DNA from: Prorocentrum cordatum
Taxonomy: Eukaryota; Sar; Dinophyceae; Prorocentrales; Prorocentraceae
Assembly: GCA_963575745.1 (NCBI GenBank)
Contig: CAUYUJ010005758.1
Span: 418,486-482,485, forward strand
Direction of reading: 5' to 3'
Length of the DNA: 64,000 bases
Under the pieces are notes generated by a model. That model had not been told where the DNA came from. It ran no database searches and saw only the letters and a list, made by a program, of their open reading frames with translations. Shown in pieces: positions 10,801-21,460 of the stretch (within the stretch, counting starts at the first letter, position 1; each line of letters begins with the position of its first letter). The position numbers and the translations under genes are program-made.

Positions 10801-11000
10801 GGATGTTATGGCACCACGGCCACCGCCGCCCAGTGGGCCAGCTCCACCGGGCATCATCATGCCAGTGAGCCTGAACAGGACGGCCACGAAGAAAACGCGG
10901 ATGCTGCCCCAGAGCGTCAAGATGGATATCCTCATCGGTAAGACCTCACCAAGATGATGGCTGCGTAGGCGCCTTGGGACTCGGGCCTGCGCAGGGACGA

Positions 11001-11640
11001 ACGCCATGTCGAAGTCCAAGGCGGCCATGATCGTGCCGTTGTCATACCTGGTCGAAGCCGTAGTCGGTGAAACTGGCACATGGACCTGCAGTGTTCCACT
11101 CGGGTGCTGCGATGTGCTCACGAGGACAGAAGGCACTATCGCACACGTACCGAGGCACGGCACTAGCCGAAAACGGTGCCTCGCAGTCATGCCCGACGCG
11201 AAAGTGCGCGGCCAGCGTCTGTGCGGTTGCGATGGGTCGAGAAACGTCGTGGCGCTCCTGTGGGCGAGTCGCTCCTCATTGCGGTTACGCCTTCTGCTGT
11301 TGCCCCCGCGGTCGGACCGGGTGTCCGAAGCGAACTGCCGTTTGGCCTGCAAAACGGCCATAAGCACTACCTACTCAAAGAAAGGAGGGTGGTACCAGTG
11401 CGAACGCGAAGGTACAGGCGAATGTGCGTCCGCACCGCGTTCTTCGCACGTTCCGTGGATCGCGAGCTGGGATCGCTCCCAGCTCCGCTGCCAACAAGAA
11501 TTGCGGGGGGGTGAAGCGTTACGCGGGAAAGCATGGCGGCAATAACATGTAGTTGCGGGGCTTGTCCTCTTCATACAATAAGCAGTTCTGCGTCGACGCT
11601 CGGGCCAAACATCGGCGACCCCTCCTATTTGAGTGGCAAG
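11001..11640. other. No recognised gene
   Basis: A minus frame continues upstream from gag to 11367 (MAALDFDMAFVPAQARVP near 11023), but nothing beyond the gag homology is recognisable. It may hold the gag leader or 5' region of the element. No LTR-like duplicate of this sequence was found near 0.5 kb by eye. Confidence 0.4.
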
Positions 11641-11965
11641 AGGGGCAGGAGGAGGGAAAAGAGGAGGAAGAGGAGGAGGAGGAGGAGGAGGAGGAGGAGG
11701 ATGGAGCATGAGAGGAGTTGGAAGGAAGAGGCAGAGGGTAAAGAGGAGGGAGGAGACCAGGAAAGGAGGAGGAATAGGAGGAGGGGAAAGGAGGAAGGGG
11801 TAGGGGGGAGGTAGGAGCCTGGGGTTGAAAGGAGAGGGAGGAGGAGGAGGAGGAGGAGGAGGAGGAGGAGAAGGAGGAGAAGGATGAGAAGGAGGAGGAG
11901 AAGAGGAGAGGGAGCAAGAAGGAAAAGGAGGAGGAGGAGGAGGAGGAGGAGGAGGGAGGAAGCAG
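11641..11965. repeat. Purine-rich GGA/GAG triplet tract
   Basis: Imperfect GGA repeats with GAA interruptions run for about 325 bp, with a short break near 11700-11830. Ser/Pro/Leu-rich open frames on the minus strand are triplet translations. Confidence 0.85.
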
Positions 11966-14900
11966 GCAGACGCAATAGTGGAGCGTGGTAAGCAGGAGGA
12001 CAACGACGAGGGAAGTGCTTGAGGCGAGAGGCAGGACGAGGGAAGAGGAATCCAAACCTCCGACGCCTCAGTCCGCTCTTCCAGTAGGTGGGGCCATGGG
12101 GCCCTCGACGCTATATGTCGTGTGGATGTCGCGCCGTGGGTCCTGGCGGGCCTCCAGAGGCCCAGAAACTCGGAAGAGCTGGCCACCCCGACGTCTGAAT
12201 GACGCTGGGGGCTCGGGGACGACTGGCGGCGTGCACAGGGAGGATTGGGTGACGGAGCTGATGCAGCAGAGTGTCTCTCAAGAAGGCCCTGAACGCTTCT
12301 AAGAAGGCTCCCTGGGAGGCAGGAGGGCTTTCAAGAATCCTCCCCCCCTGCCCTGTCTGAAGGCCGCCCACCCCGCCCCAACTCCAAAGAGTCGGCTACG
12401 CGCAAGGATGGACCCAGGCGAGAGTGTCTTTTGGTGCGCAGCCTGCCGATCGTTGCGTGCGATGTGACAGCAACGGCCTGCGTGCTTGGCTTTGCCCCCC
12501 CCAAACTAAGACGAGGCCAGGACAGGGACGAAATCGGACCGGGAGAAATAGGGAACATCTGACATGCGGCGCGTCTGATGAATGTTTCAAAACGCTCCAG
12601 AATGCTCTGCATTCCGGAACGCTCTGGAACGATTTACCCCTGTCCTGGCCCTATCCGGCCCGTGCCCCCCAGCAGCTGCGCACCGAGGGTCTCTCCGGCC
12701 AATGGCCACTTTCACGTGCAGCCGACAAGAAGAGAAGATGCAGCAGCAGGGAGCGCGGCCAAGCCCGCACGTCCGACGCGGCCCTCGAGCCGAAACCGCT
12801 GCACTGGCGGGAGCCTCCGTGGAGCCGCATGGCGCCAGCCATCGCCAGAGCCAGCCTCATTGCGACAACGGCGCGCATGCACCGCACCACGTCTGGACCC
12901 CATTCAGGCACGCGGTACTGTCCAGATTTTTTCGGCTCTGAGGGCCGCAAAGACTATGCACCGTAAGCTTATTGGGTCGAAGATCGACGACGCCGCGGCA
13001 CAGTGCACACATGTCGTCCGCGGACTCATGGCGTGCGAGGGGTACGAGTCGAGTGTCTGCGCTCGGCCTGCTCTGTTTGACGCCTGGTGCAGACGTATGG
13101 TGATGGGCCCGTGGTGTGCCGAAGCGCCTGCCGAAGCCGACGAACGGGCGCGGGGCATGTCCGACAACTGCGAGCGAACAGGAGCCGTCTGGATGCGTCT
13201 TGGGCCCTCCTCGGCTGCTCTTGCGATAGATTGGGTCATCTTAGAGCCTCTGGGAGGGCGAGCCCCAGAATAGACACGGCTGGTCGGGACCCACTGTGTG
13301 CCATGATCACCCGGTCTCCCCAAATCGACCCCACTGGCATAACTGTTACTACGCCTCTTCAACCGACGCGTAATCAACAAAGTCAAACAACAACGATTCA
13401 TATCCGAATCCTCCCCCTCACCACCAGCCTGGATGAGCCTTACTCAGCCTTGCACAGAAATTCGAACCAGGATCGCACTACACGTCCTCGCGGCTTTGGT
13501 CTTCCCCTTTCCACTTCTCCGTATAGCGGGTTCTGGGAACCCTGCACCCAAAAATGCCGCCGCCATCTCTTGGGGCGCATCGAGGACGCCGGCAGCGCAT
13601 CAACGGCCGCTCCCTGGGAGTGTGTCGAAGTGGCGCGTAGCATCGGAAGTCGTGACGCGGCGCGCATGGCAACTATCACATGGCCTTCGGCCCATCCCGC
13701 TACCGTGCCTGGGCTGTGGGTCAGAGTCCTCATGCGTGCTTCTTGGGGTCTGCCGCCATCCCTTGGAGCGCATCTCTTGCTTCACACGGGCTTCCGCTGG
13801 CGGACCCGCCGCCGCCGTGCATCCTCCGCTGGCTTCCGCCGGCCTTCCACCGAGGAAGAGATGACAACTTCATCGATCCTCGACGGCAAGGCCCTCTGCC
13901 GCACATGGGACGCATAAGGGCATACTAATACGATGTGTCCTCCACGGAGGCGCGCGTCGGAGGCCGAACATATAGTACAAACATCTTGCAGTATATCGTG
14001 TCCCGCGCGGCATGGCCAGAAAGCACCCACACACAGAGCTCATACTCCAAGATTTCTCGGCGCGCGCGTCGCCCCTTCAGGGGGCGACGCACACATGGTA
14101 CTAGTATGTCGGGGTGGCGCCGAGAACATGCGCGCGGGAATACACTCTTGACGCCGGCGGCGCCCAGAGGCGCCAAAACGGTGCACACGAGCGAGCCGGG
14201 CTCCTCGGGCGGACCAGAGGGGCGTGACCAAAGCGGGGGCGCTCCGCCCCCAGGAGCGCCCGCTCGAGCGCGCCCCGGAGACGGTGAGACTTGGGCGAGA
14301 TTCCCGCCAGCGCGCGTGCTGATGAACGAACGGCACACGCCCAAATCTAGAGGGAAGAGAAGTGGGGAAGGGCAACGAGCTGAAGGCGCGATGGGTACAG
14401 GTGCGAGTTGTCGGGCCCCGAGGGGAGCTCCCGTTCGAGCGGGGGCCCCCGTCCGACAACACACACCCATAGGCGCCCCCCCAGGAATTCCACCCCGATA
14501 AATCTGGGGGTCGCATAGGTGTGGGGGCGAGTGGTCAACTCACGACGCGTCGCGTCAGCTCCCGCTCGGCTGCTTCTCCGACGCCGCTGTCTTCGCACAC
14601 CCTGCACGGCGTGGGCGCAGCACTTGGCCTGGCAGGCTGTAAGTATCGAGGCTGAGTAGGCGGCAATCCGCGCGAGCATCGACTGGGTGCAACGTCAGGC
14701 GGGTGCCCCTGGTGGGCGGGTGGGAAGGGGTCCCGAGCGCAAGCAGAGATGAGCGGCGCAGTCCTCTCGGTGAAGTCTGTCTTGGCGGACGACACGATGA
14801 CCTGTGGAACGGTGCACTGAACATGGGATCGATAGCTGAAGCGCGGTGTGCGCATCCGGATAAAAACAAGGAACCAGCCGACTTGCAACTTTCTCAGATG

Positions 14901-15100
14901 AGCCAGAATGTGTGAGCTGCGTGTTCATTGTTGCACTCGTATCGAAATCAACAACACTTCACGAGGAGCCCTAAATAACCAAATATGCATAACAAAAGCG
15001 TTGGGGAAATGCGCAACTGCGCCGCTAGGCACGAATTGGAGTGTCCTCAAGTGGATTCGAGCTCCTGGCAGCGATCTTTCGGCCCCAAGCTTGCACCGTG
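11966..15100. other. No confident gene; several weak open frames
   Basis: Unique-looking GC-rich DNA. The best plus-strand frame is 12578-13273, with a more protein-like middle (KIDDAAAQCTHVVRGLMACE, near 12980-13040), but no family is recognised. Frames at 13087-13917 and 13925-14520 are open on both strands, as GC-rich DNA often is. The stretch 14200-14470 is rich in GC palindromes, including an 8-bp GTTGTCGG/CCGACAAC pair bracketing 14405-14460. Confidence 0.4.
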
Positions 15101-15109
15101 TTCTACAAA

Positions 15110-15600
15110 TATCTCAAGGGCCCGTCCTAGAGCACTAATGGGCGCCTCTTGGGCTGCCATGATGGCCCTCAAGGCTGGCCCAAGAGGCCCAAATGATTGA
15201 AAAACCTTGAGCTTGCGCAAGATATAAACATTCTCGGCTCTTCGGCATTATAAGAATGTGCCAGTCGGCCCAAGAGGCCCCCAATACATCAGGGAAATTG
15301 GCCTCTACGATCGCCTCAAGATGGCCCACGAGGCCACCAGAAGGGCGCCAACTCTGGCAAAGTGTGGCCCAAAAGCGAAAGACGGCACAAGAGACCTCCA
15401 AGTCGGCCCCAAGGAGCCCGAAAGCGCCCTAAAAGAGCCCCAATTCGGCCCAGAGAGGCCCCCAAGACGGCATCCGAAAGCGTCAGATGGGCCAAGAGCG
15501 CCCGAAGACCGCACTAGATGCCTCCAAGAGGCCCCCAGAGGCCCCCAGAGGCTGCCAGGAGAGGATGCCTCTTGAGGGCCCAAGGAGGCCCTCAAGAGCC
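15110..15600. repeat. GGCCCAAGAGGCCC-type minisatellite
   Basis: Degenerate short units (about 12-15 bp) of GGCCC-AAGA-GGCCC with occasional unique interruptions. This is the same family as arrays at 16650-17105, 52040-52430, 60650-60930 and, in reverse orientation, 61250-63420. It ends in a short CTC tract at 15600-15640. Confidence 0.8.
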
Positions 15601-15749
15601 TTCCTTCTCCTCCTTCTCCTCCTCCTCCTCCTCCATTCCTTCTCTTTCTGGTTAACTCCTCCCTGTGGCACCCCGAAGCCACTTGGATGGGCGGGCGGGG
15701 CGTTTCGCCGGAGACTGCCTCATCATGTATAAGCCTGAAGCTTAGAAAA

Positions 15750-16060
15750 TGACAACAGGTTCACAGGTGGAGGGCGGGTCGCTTCCAAACTGTGGCTCTC
15801 GCCGACTCGACTTAGCACCACCCACACTCGTCTTAAACATTCGTAAGAGCTTCACTGAATGAGGACAGGTGGTTTTCAAAATGTGGCTCACGCCTTAGCG
15901 CCGCGAACATTCGTCTCGCCTAAGCGCCGCGCACATGCATTGTAAACATTTGCACGAGCTTCACGGATTGAGGGCGGCTCCTTTTCTTCAAAGTGTGACT
16001 CTCGCCTTGGCGCCGCGCGCATTCGTTTCAAACAGCTGCAAGAGTTTCACTGACTAGCAT
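15750..16060. repeat. About 100-bp tandem repeat, three units
   Basis: Three degenerate copies share ACATTCGTAAGAGCTTCACTG, a GAGGGCGG word, then GTGGCTCTCGCC and GCGCCGCG. The GTGGCTCTCGCC-like anchor lies at 15791, 15882 and 15994, so the period is 91-112 bp. No coding potential was seen. Confidence 0.7.
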
Positions 16061-16069
16061 GGTTAAACT

Positions 16070-16260
16070 TCCAGCAGCGGTGTGATGGAACGATTCAGGA
16101 TTGTCAGGGCGCAACAAAAAAGTTGATTCGCGGTGTTGAGATTCCAGGAATGGTGTTCTGGCACGATCCAGGATCGTCAAGACGCAACAGTCAGGTTGAC
16201 CCGTGGCATTGAAATCCTGAGTACAATTCTTTAGCACGCTTCAGGACTTTCCCATGGTTG
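16070..16260. repeat. About 77-bp tandem repeat, two and a half units
   Basis: Copies share GATTCAGGATTGTCA, GGCGCAACA and GTTGATTCGCGGTGTTGA with substitutions. The array follows the 100-bp repeat directly. Confidence 0.6.
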
Positions 16261-16649
16261 TCTCCCAACTGGGCACTTCCCTCAGTGGCAATGAATTCCT
16301 GCAGTGGCCTATGAAGAGGGAGCTTGGAGGGAGCGGGTACTCCAACATCGTTGATGAGTTTTGGGTTTACACTGGTCCTCCTGCTCCTGCTCCTGCTCCT
16401 TAACCGAACTTTAACCCAACGCTTGGCAACACGCGTAGGTGTTTTCCAAAAGGGCAAGGGTGTGGTTGTGGCCCAACGCTTCGGGAGCCGAGTTTTCGAA
16501 ACTCGTATTGGCCCTCCCAAAGTTTCACTGTGGTCATTGGCCCGAAACCCCACATCACGTCCAAAAAGCAACATGACGCCCGGTAACAATATGCAACCAA
16601 TACCGCTACTATCGCCTTACATGGCCTCCACACCAGCCTGCGATGGCCC
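16261..16649. other. No gene seen
   Basis: Unique DNA with a short CTCCTG hexamer run (16377-16400). Short open frames on both strands show no recognisable product. Confidence 0.4.
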
Positions 16650-17105
16650 CTGACGGCTCAAGATGGCCCCAGGAAGGCACCAAGAGGGTCTGGGAGGCTC
16701 TCTGGGGGGTCTCTTGGGTCATCTTCGGGGCCCATGGGATCATACCAAGACGCCAACATTAGTTGTAAAACCTGTCTTCAATGTTCTGTTGATTTCCATG
16801 CTTCTGGTCCTAAGAGCGTCCAGAAACGGCCCACAAGGCCTCCAAGACTGGCCCAAGACGGCACGAATAAGCACCAATGGCCCCAAGAAGACTGCAAGAC
16901 GGCCCTAAGACATCCCAAGGGGGCCACAAGATGGCGCAAGAGAGCTCCAAGACTGCTTCCGCAGGCGCTAGACGGTCTAAGAGCGCCCCATGAGGGCCCA
17001 AGAGAGCCCCAAGATGACCCACGAGGGCCCCTGGAGGCCCCAAAGAACGCCTCAAAGGCCAAAAGAAGCCCCAAGACAGCATCGAGACGGCCTCAGAGGG
17101 TCCCA
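16650..17105. repeat. GGCCCAAGA-type minisatellite, second array
   Basis: Same short-unit family as 15110-15600, on the same strand, interrupted by a unique insert at 16740-16800. Plus-strand frames of the PKTASRRP type are repeat translations. Confidence 0.78.
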
Positions 17106-17520
17106 CCCCAGTGTTCCCCAACTGTCTTCCCAACAGCTATCGTGGGGGGAACAGCTGGGGGAACACATTCGCTCTACATGCTACATTACAGGCGTGCCCA
17201 CAAGGTAAGAGGCGGCGAAGATTCGACGTGAGCGTCTTCCATCAAATTTGGGTATGGAGTCCAAGGTCTCGCGGCGGATGGATGGCCTGTCATAGTTCAT
17301 GTTCAAAGCGCTAGCCACCCCCCTTGCCTCGGCAGAAAAGGAAATGCGCAGTAACAGAGAAAGGAGTAATACCTTGAAGAACACGTTCACCAGACCGTTG
17401 CCCTCTTGCTTCTAGGCCTCCGTCGTCGCGAACATCACCTCCAGTCTTCCCATCTCGTCGGACTTTTCCTTTATTCCTCGTCTCTTGCACGACTTTCAGG
17501 AATACCGTCGAGGACTTTGA
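17106..17520. other. No gene seen; 3' flank of RCC1-like gene
   Basis: Unique sequence downstream (minus sense) of the RCC1-like gene. It would hold that gene's 3' UTR. No clear polyadenylation signal was picked out; dinoflagellates usually lack AATAAA. Confidence 0.4.
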
Positions 17521-17526
17521 AACGGC

Positions 17527-18663
17527 TCAAACTGGCCAGGCAAGCCCGAAGACGCTGGCGACCGTCTCCTCGGCAGAGGCGTCGCTGAGCAAACGGCCCC
17601 GAGGCAAGATCGCGTCGACTCGCTGGATCCCGGGTCCCAGCCTGCCCGCACGACGGTCGGCCATCAGCTGGTCGTAGATGTCTGCGAGGCGAGCGGTAGA
17701 GCCCACCACGGTTCTGCAGCGCTCTACTCCACTAAGGGTCACGAAACGCATCGAATCACCGTCGAGCGACGCCTGCAGGAGCAGTGCTGGAAATAGGTGA
17801 GCTGAGTATGTCAGGCCCGCGGTCAGCTCTGGCAGGTCGCACTGACCAACGTTGTTGCACCCGCAGGCCACGGCCTTGCCGTCGCTTGTCAGCAGGACCG
17901 TATGGCAATCTCCAGCGGCCACCTGCGTGTAGGTGAAGCCCGCGACCAGCGCTGGGAAGTCACACTGACCATCGTCATTGCCGCCGCAAGCCGCGGTGGT
18001 ACCGTCGCTTCTCAGCAGCACTGTGTGGCCCCCACCAGCGGCCACCTGCGTGTAAGATAGGCCCGCAACCAGCGCTGGGAGGTCGCACTGACCATCATCA
18101 TTGTATCCGCAGGCCACGGCCGAGCCGTCGCTTCTGAGCAGGACTGTATGGCAATCCCCACTGGCAACCTGCGTGTAGGTCAGGCCCGCGACCAGCGCTG
18201 GAAAGTCGCACTGACCATCACCATTGTATCCACAGGCCACGGCCGTGCCGTCGCTCCTCAGCAGGACAGTATGGCAATCTCCAGCCGACACCTGCGCGTA
18301 GGTCAAGCCCGCGACCAACGCCGGGAGGTCGCGCTGACCATCATCACCGCGGCCGCAAGCCACAGCTGTGCCGTCGCTTCTGAGCAGGACTGTGTGGTAC
18401 CCTCCGGTGGCCACCTGCGTGTAGGTCAGGCCCGCGACAAGCGCTGGAAGGTCGCACTGACCGTCATCATTACGGCCGCAAGCCACGGCCGTGCCGTCGC
18501 TTCTGAGCAGGACCGTGTGGTACCCCCCAGCGGCCACCTGCGTGTAGGTCAGGCCGGCGACCAGCGCCGGGAGGTTGCACTGACCATCCTTATTCCAGCC
18601 GCGCGCCACAGCCGTGCCGTTGCTCCTGAGCAGGACAGTGCGGCACCCTCCAGCAGCGAACAT
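17527..18663 (-). CDS. RCC1-like seven-repeat protein with ubiquitin-like C-terminal tail
   Basis: A 378-residue open frame is counted from the first ATG (18663); the frame stays open to a stop near 18723. Seven tandem repeats of about 38-40 residues occupy residues 1-290, each with AGG-HTVLLRSDGTAVACG, a DGQCDLPALVAGL word and TYTQV. This is the RCC1/alpha-tubulin-suppressor-like beta-propeller signature, abundant in dinoflagellates. Residues 299-378 form a non-repeat tail (DSMRFVTLSG, ARLADIYDQL, VDAILPRGRLLSD) whose layout resembles a ubiquitin-like fold. The first ATG lies inside repeat 1, so a 5' exon or truncation is likely. The function is unknown; RCC1-type propellers commonly mediate protein or GTPase binding. 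A 227-codon mirror frame on the plus strand (18148-18831) is a shadow. Confidence 0.85.
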   Translation of the reverse strand: MFAAGGCRTVLLRSNGTAVARGWNKDGQCNLPALVAGLTYTQVAAGGYHTVLLRSDGTAVACGRNDDGQCDLPALVAGLTYTQVATGGYHTVLLRSDGTAVACGRGDDGQRDLPALVAGLTYAQVSAGDCHTVLLRSDGTAVACGYNGDGQCDFPALVAGLTYTQVASGDCHTVLLRSDGSAVACGYNDDGQCDLPALVAGLSYTQVAAGGGHTVLLRSDGTTAACGGNDDGQCDFPALVAGFTYTQVAAGDCHTVLLTSDGKAVACGCNNVGQCDLPELTAGLTYSAHLFPALLLQASLDGDSMRFVTLSGVERCRTVVGSTARLADIYDQLMADRRAGRLGPGIQRVDAILPRGRLLSDASAEETVASVFGLAWPV

Positions 18664-18723
18664 CCGCAAGAGCCTGGGGCGGGCCCCCGAGGTACTCTCC
18701 GTTCTGCGCCCCTCTCCTTCTCA

Positions 18724-19550
18724 TCCTCATCCTCACCCTCATCCTCATCAGTAGCCACTTTGACGTTTAGACCCAAGTGTTTCAGTCAGCCGCGCCAACG
18801 GATGGAGACCGATGCTCTGAGGGCAGAGTAGGAGATTCTTTCCAACTCGCTGGCTACATACCATCGGCACAGTGCAGGGGGGTGGGCGGGCAGGGAGCGG
18901 CAGGGCACCCTGTCCCGCTGCGGCCAGTGCAGCAACTGGTCCTTCGATTGGAAACTCCAGGCGGATGGGCGCCGCTGCCAAAGTGCGACGCCATCGCCCC
19001 GACAGGCGGCAACGTGCGGGGAGACGGTGGCGGAGGCAGCGGGTGGCAGGGCGGGGCCGCGCCGTGGCCGACCGGAGCCGCGCTCCACCACCGACGCGGA
19101 CGCGGCCCGCGCGCGGCTGGTCGGGGCGCTCGCGCGGCTGGGCGACCCCGCCGTGGCGGCGCGGCGGCCAGCTCCAGCTCCGATCGGCCCCAGAGCCCGG
19201 GAAGCCTCCGAGGGCCACGGCCCTCCGCCGGGCCACCAGCAGGTCGGCCCGAGACTCAGGGAAGCTCGCGGGGGCCCTCGAGCGCCTCCACTGGAAGAAC
19301 AGGCAGTCATCATAATTAGCAGAAACATTCCGAGGTCCGCGCGGACTTCTTGGCTCGACGGGCGTGCGGAGCGCGCCAGAGGCGGCTCCCGAGGCGCCCT
19401 GGGGGGCCTCAGCGGCGCCTCGGCGCAGATCCACCCCGGTGCAGATCCAAGAGATCCGTGCGGAGCTCCGAAAGCTTATCAGAGTGAGGGGGCCGAACGG
19501 TCATTCATTATCCCTGGGTGCGTGGCTGAATAAAGAATTCGTGGTGAGAA
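18724..19550. other. GC-rich DNA upstream of RCC1-like gene
   Basis: Both strands hold long open frames (minus 19434-18748 and 19328-18786; plus 18872-19315 and 19027-19533) with Arg/Ala/Gly-rich products, typical of GC-rich non-coding DNA. A GGATGA repeat lies at 18720-18755. The promoter or a 5' exon of the RCC1-like gene should lie here but is not identifiable by eye. Confidence 0.35.
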
Positions 19551-19554
19551 TTCT

Positions 19555-19624
19555 GTTTGTTGCGTTGATGTTGTTGTCGTCGTCGTTGTCGTGTTGTTGA
19601 TGTTGTTGATGTGCTTGTTGTTGT

Positions 19625-19656
<32 letters not shown>

Positions 19657-19705
19657 TTGTTGGTGTTGGTGTTGGTGTTGGTGCTGGTGGTGTTGTTGTT
19701 GTTGG

Positions 19706-19776
<71 letters not shown>

Positions 19777-19835
19777 GTTGATTGTTGATTGTTGATTGTT
19801 GTTGTTGTTGTTGTTGTTGTTGGCCGTGTTGTTTG
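19555..19835. repeat. TTG (GTT) triplet array, about 280 bp
   Basis: Mostly perfect TTG repeats with GTC, GCT and GGT variants at the left end and TTGA interruptions at the right end. Poly-Gln/Asn/Thr frames on the minus strand are translations of CAA repeats. Confidence 0.92.
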
Positions 19836-19844
19836 TTGTCGTCG

Positions 19845-20035
19845 TCCCTCCCCGCGACCCACCCGCGACCCACCCGCGACCCACTCCGCGACCCACTCCG
19901 CGACCCACTCCGCGACCCACTCCTCGACCCACCCCTCGACCCACCCCTTGACCCATCCGCAGCCCATCCGCGGCCCACCCGCGAATCACCCCGCGACCCG
20001 CCCGCGACCCACCCCGCGACCCATCCTCAAGGGAG
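19845..20035. repeat. GCGACCCACCC minisatellite, array 1
   Basis: Eleven-bp units GCGACCCACCC and 12-bp variants with CCACTCC, about 16 copies, directly after the TTG array. Confidence 0.88.
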
Positions 20036-20187
20036 GAAAAACAACCCCGGACCCGACAGTTGACATTTACTAAAACGGCCCTGGGCGTTGACTAAACAGC
20101 CCTGCCCTGTTCGATTCATTCCTTGTGTGCGTGTACTAAACGGTTTCGCTTGCCGGGGTGACTATTACGGGGTGGATTTTCTGCCGT

Positions 20188-20335
20188 CTACACCCGCGAC
20201 CCACCCGCGACCCACCCGCGGCCCAACAGCGACCCACCCGCGACCCACCCGCGAACCACCCGCGACCCACCCCGCGACACACCCCGCGACACACCCGCGA
20301 CCCACCCCGCGACCCACCCGCGACCCACCCGCCCT
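20188..20335. repeat. GCGACCCACCC minisatellite, array 2
   Basis: About 13 more copies of the 11-bp unit in the same orientation, separated from array 1 by about 150 bp of unrelated less GC-rich sequence. The unit also appears as GCGACACACCC. Confidence 0.88.
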
Positions 20336-21265
20336 ATCCACATTGGCTTAACGAAAAAATCGGCGCCTGCGGCGGGCTCGTTGTATAATTTGTCCTGCGG
20401 CGAGCTTCTCCAGAGTCTCGCAAACTGCCGACGTCCCCACAGCCCCCTCACTCTTATCCGAATTTGCGGGGTGCTACGTATTTGCGGCAGGTTCGTGTCG
20501 TGACGACCCTGGCGTTCCACCTTGAACGATCGGCCGCTTCCGAAACGTCCGATCGTTCCAACATTAACCGATTCTGGGCCGCCGCCGGCGTTCAACGCTG
20601 AACGCCTGCGGCGGGGGTCGAGGCCAGTCGACACGGAGCGAACCTATCGGGTGTGCGGATGTCCGGGCGGGGGAGGCAGCTGAGTTGGCCTGGAGTGCGG
20701 GGGGTGGTGGGACGGGCTCCAGGCACCGACTTTGTAGGCACTACGGCGTCATTCATGTGCCGCAGGGCGCCAAGGGGCCTGGCGGCGGCGTCGGAGACTG
20801 CGGAGAGGGCGAGAGGCACGAGAGACGCCCCTCGCCTGGCTTCGAAGGCCACTGGGCTTGAGACAATCCTCCCACGGTCCAGCCACCTCCGCGAGCCGTG
20901 CGGGCCCTCGAACTCGTGGCGCACGCCTTGCCAGCAAGTTTGGCCGCGAAGCGAAGTGAGAGAGCTCATCGCCCCCGTTCGCCCTCCCACCACCCCCTTG
21001 CGGACCCTGACGCTCAGGGAAGAGCGGCGGAAGGAGATCGCTTCGCAGCGGCATGGCGTCGCGCTTTCACTCATCCCACCACGTGCACTGTCTGGAAACA
21101 CGGCTGCTCTGGTGTTTAGGTGATTGTGGGATGCACGCTACCAGAGGCCCCAGAAATTTGGCCAGGGTGCGCAGTGAGGCGGACACCCGAGAGCTCGGAG
21201 AGCCCGGCCCACCTCCAGAAGAGAGACGGCCTCTCGCCGAGGGGAGGCCCCGAACATCCTCCGTA
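20336..21265. other. No confident gene
   Basis: GC-rich unique DNA with overlapping open frames on both strands (minus 21101-20592; plus 20653-21123). Neither product is recognised, and both are compositionally biased. Confidence 0.35.
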
Positions 21266-21271
21266 GAGGCC

Positions 21272-21460
21272 TCCTATATGAAGTCCGAGCAGACGGGGTC
21301 GGAGATTCGCGCTGCATCGCCCATGTATCGACGATGCTGCGGCGATGCATTGGTGATGCATCGGCGTGGAGAAAGTCGGAACCCGCATCGAGCCGCATCG
21401 CCGATGCATCGCCGATGCGGAGCGATCCTCCGACCTCACTTGCTCCGAGACCATCTGGGA
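21272..21460. mobile_element. MITE-like inverted-repeat element, copy 1
   Basis: About 189 bp. The left end (AGGCCTCCTATATGAAGTC, then GAGCAGACGGGGTCGGAG) is mirrored at the right end (CTCCGACCTCACTTGCTC, then CATCTGGGAGGCCT). The centre is made of GATGCATCG-type words with their own dyad symmetry. It is related to 44438-44666, where the arms are almost perfect. No coding capacity. A purine-rich triplet tract lies 180 bp to the right. Confidence 0.7.

Larger units (their letters stand above)
480..11000 (-). mobile_element. Decayed Ty1/copia-type LTR retrotransposon, interrupted
   Basis: On the minus strand, polyprotein segments occur in the copia order gag, protease, pre-integrase, integrase, reverse transcriptase. 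They run from about 10.8 kb down to about 0.5 kb. Each segment is recognised from conserved words typical of dinoflagellate copia (TNT-like) elements, listed in the separate entries. The reading frame changes many times, so no full polyprotein can be made. A 1.6-kb block of poly-G/poly-C DNA and minisatellite (4650-6230) sits inside the element. I found no convincing LTR pair, so the outer limits are estimates. The span is longer than a normal 5-6 kb element, so further insertions, or two related elements nested together, are possible. Confidence 0.72.

Noticed and set aside
18148-18831. A plus-strand 227-residue protein
   Set aside because: It is the antisense of the RCC1-like repeats; the minus strand has the recognisable domain and better residue pattern.
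19845-20335. Telomeric repeat
   Set aside because: The GCGACCCACCC unit is not the TTTAGGG-type telomere repeat, and it is internal and split.
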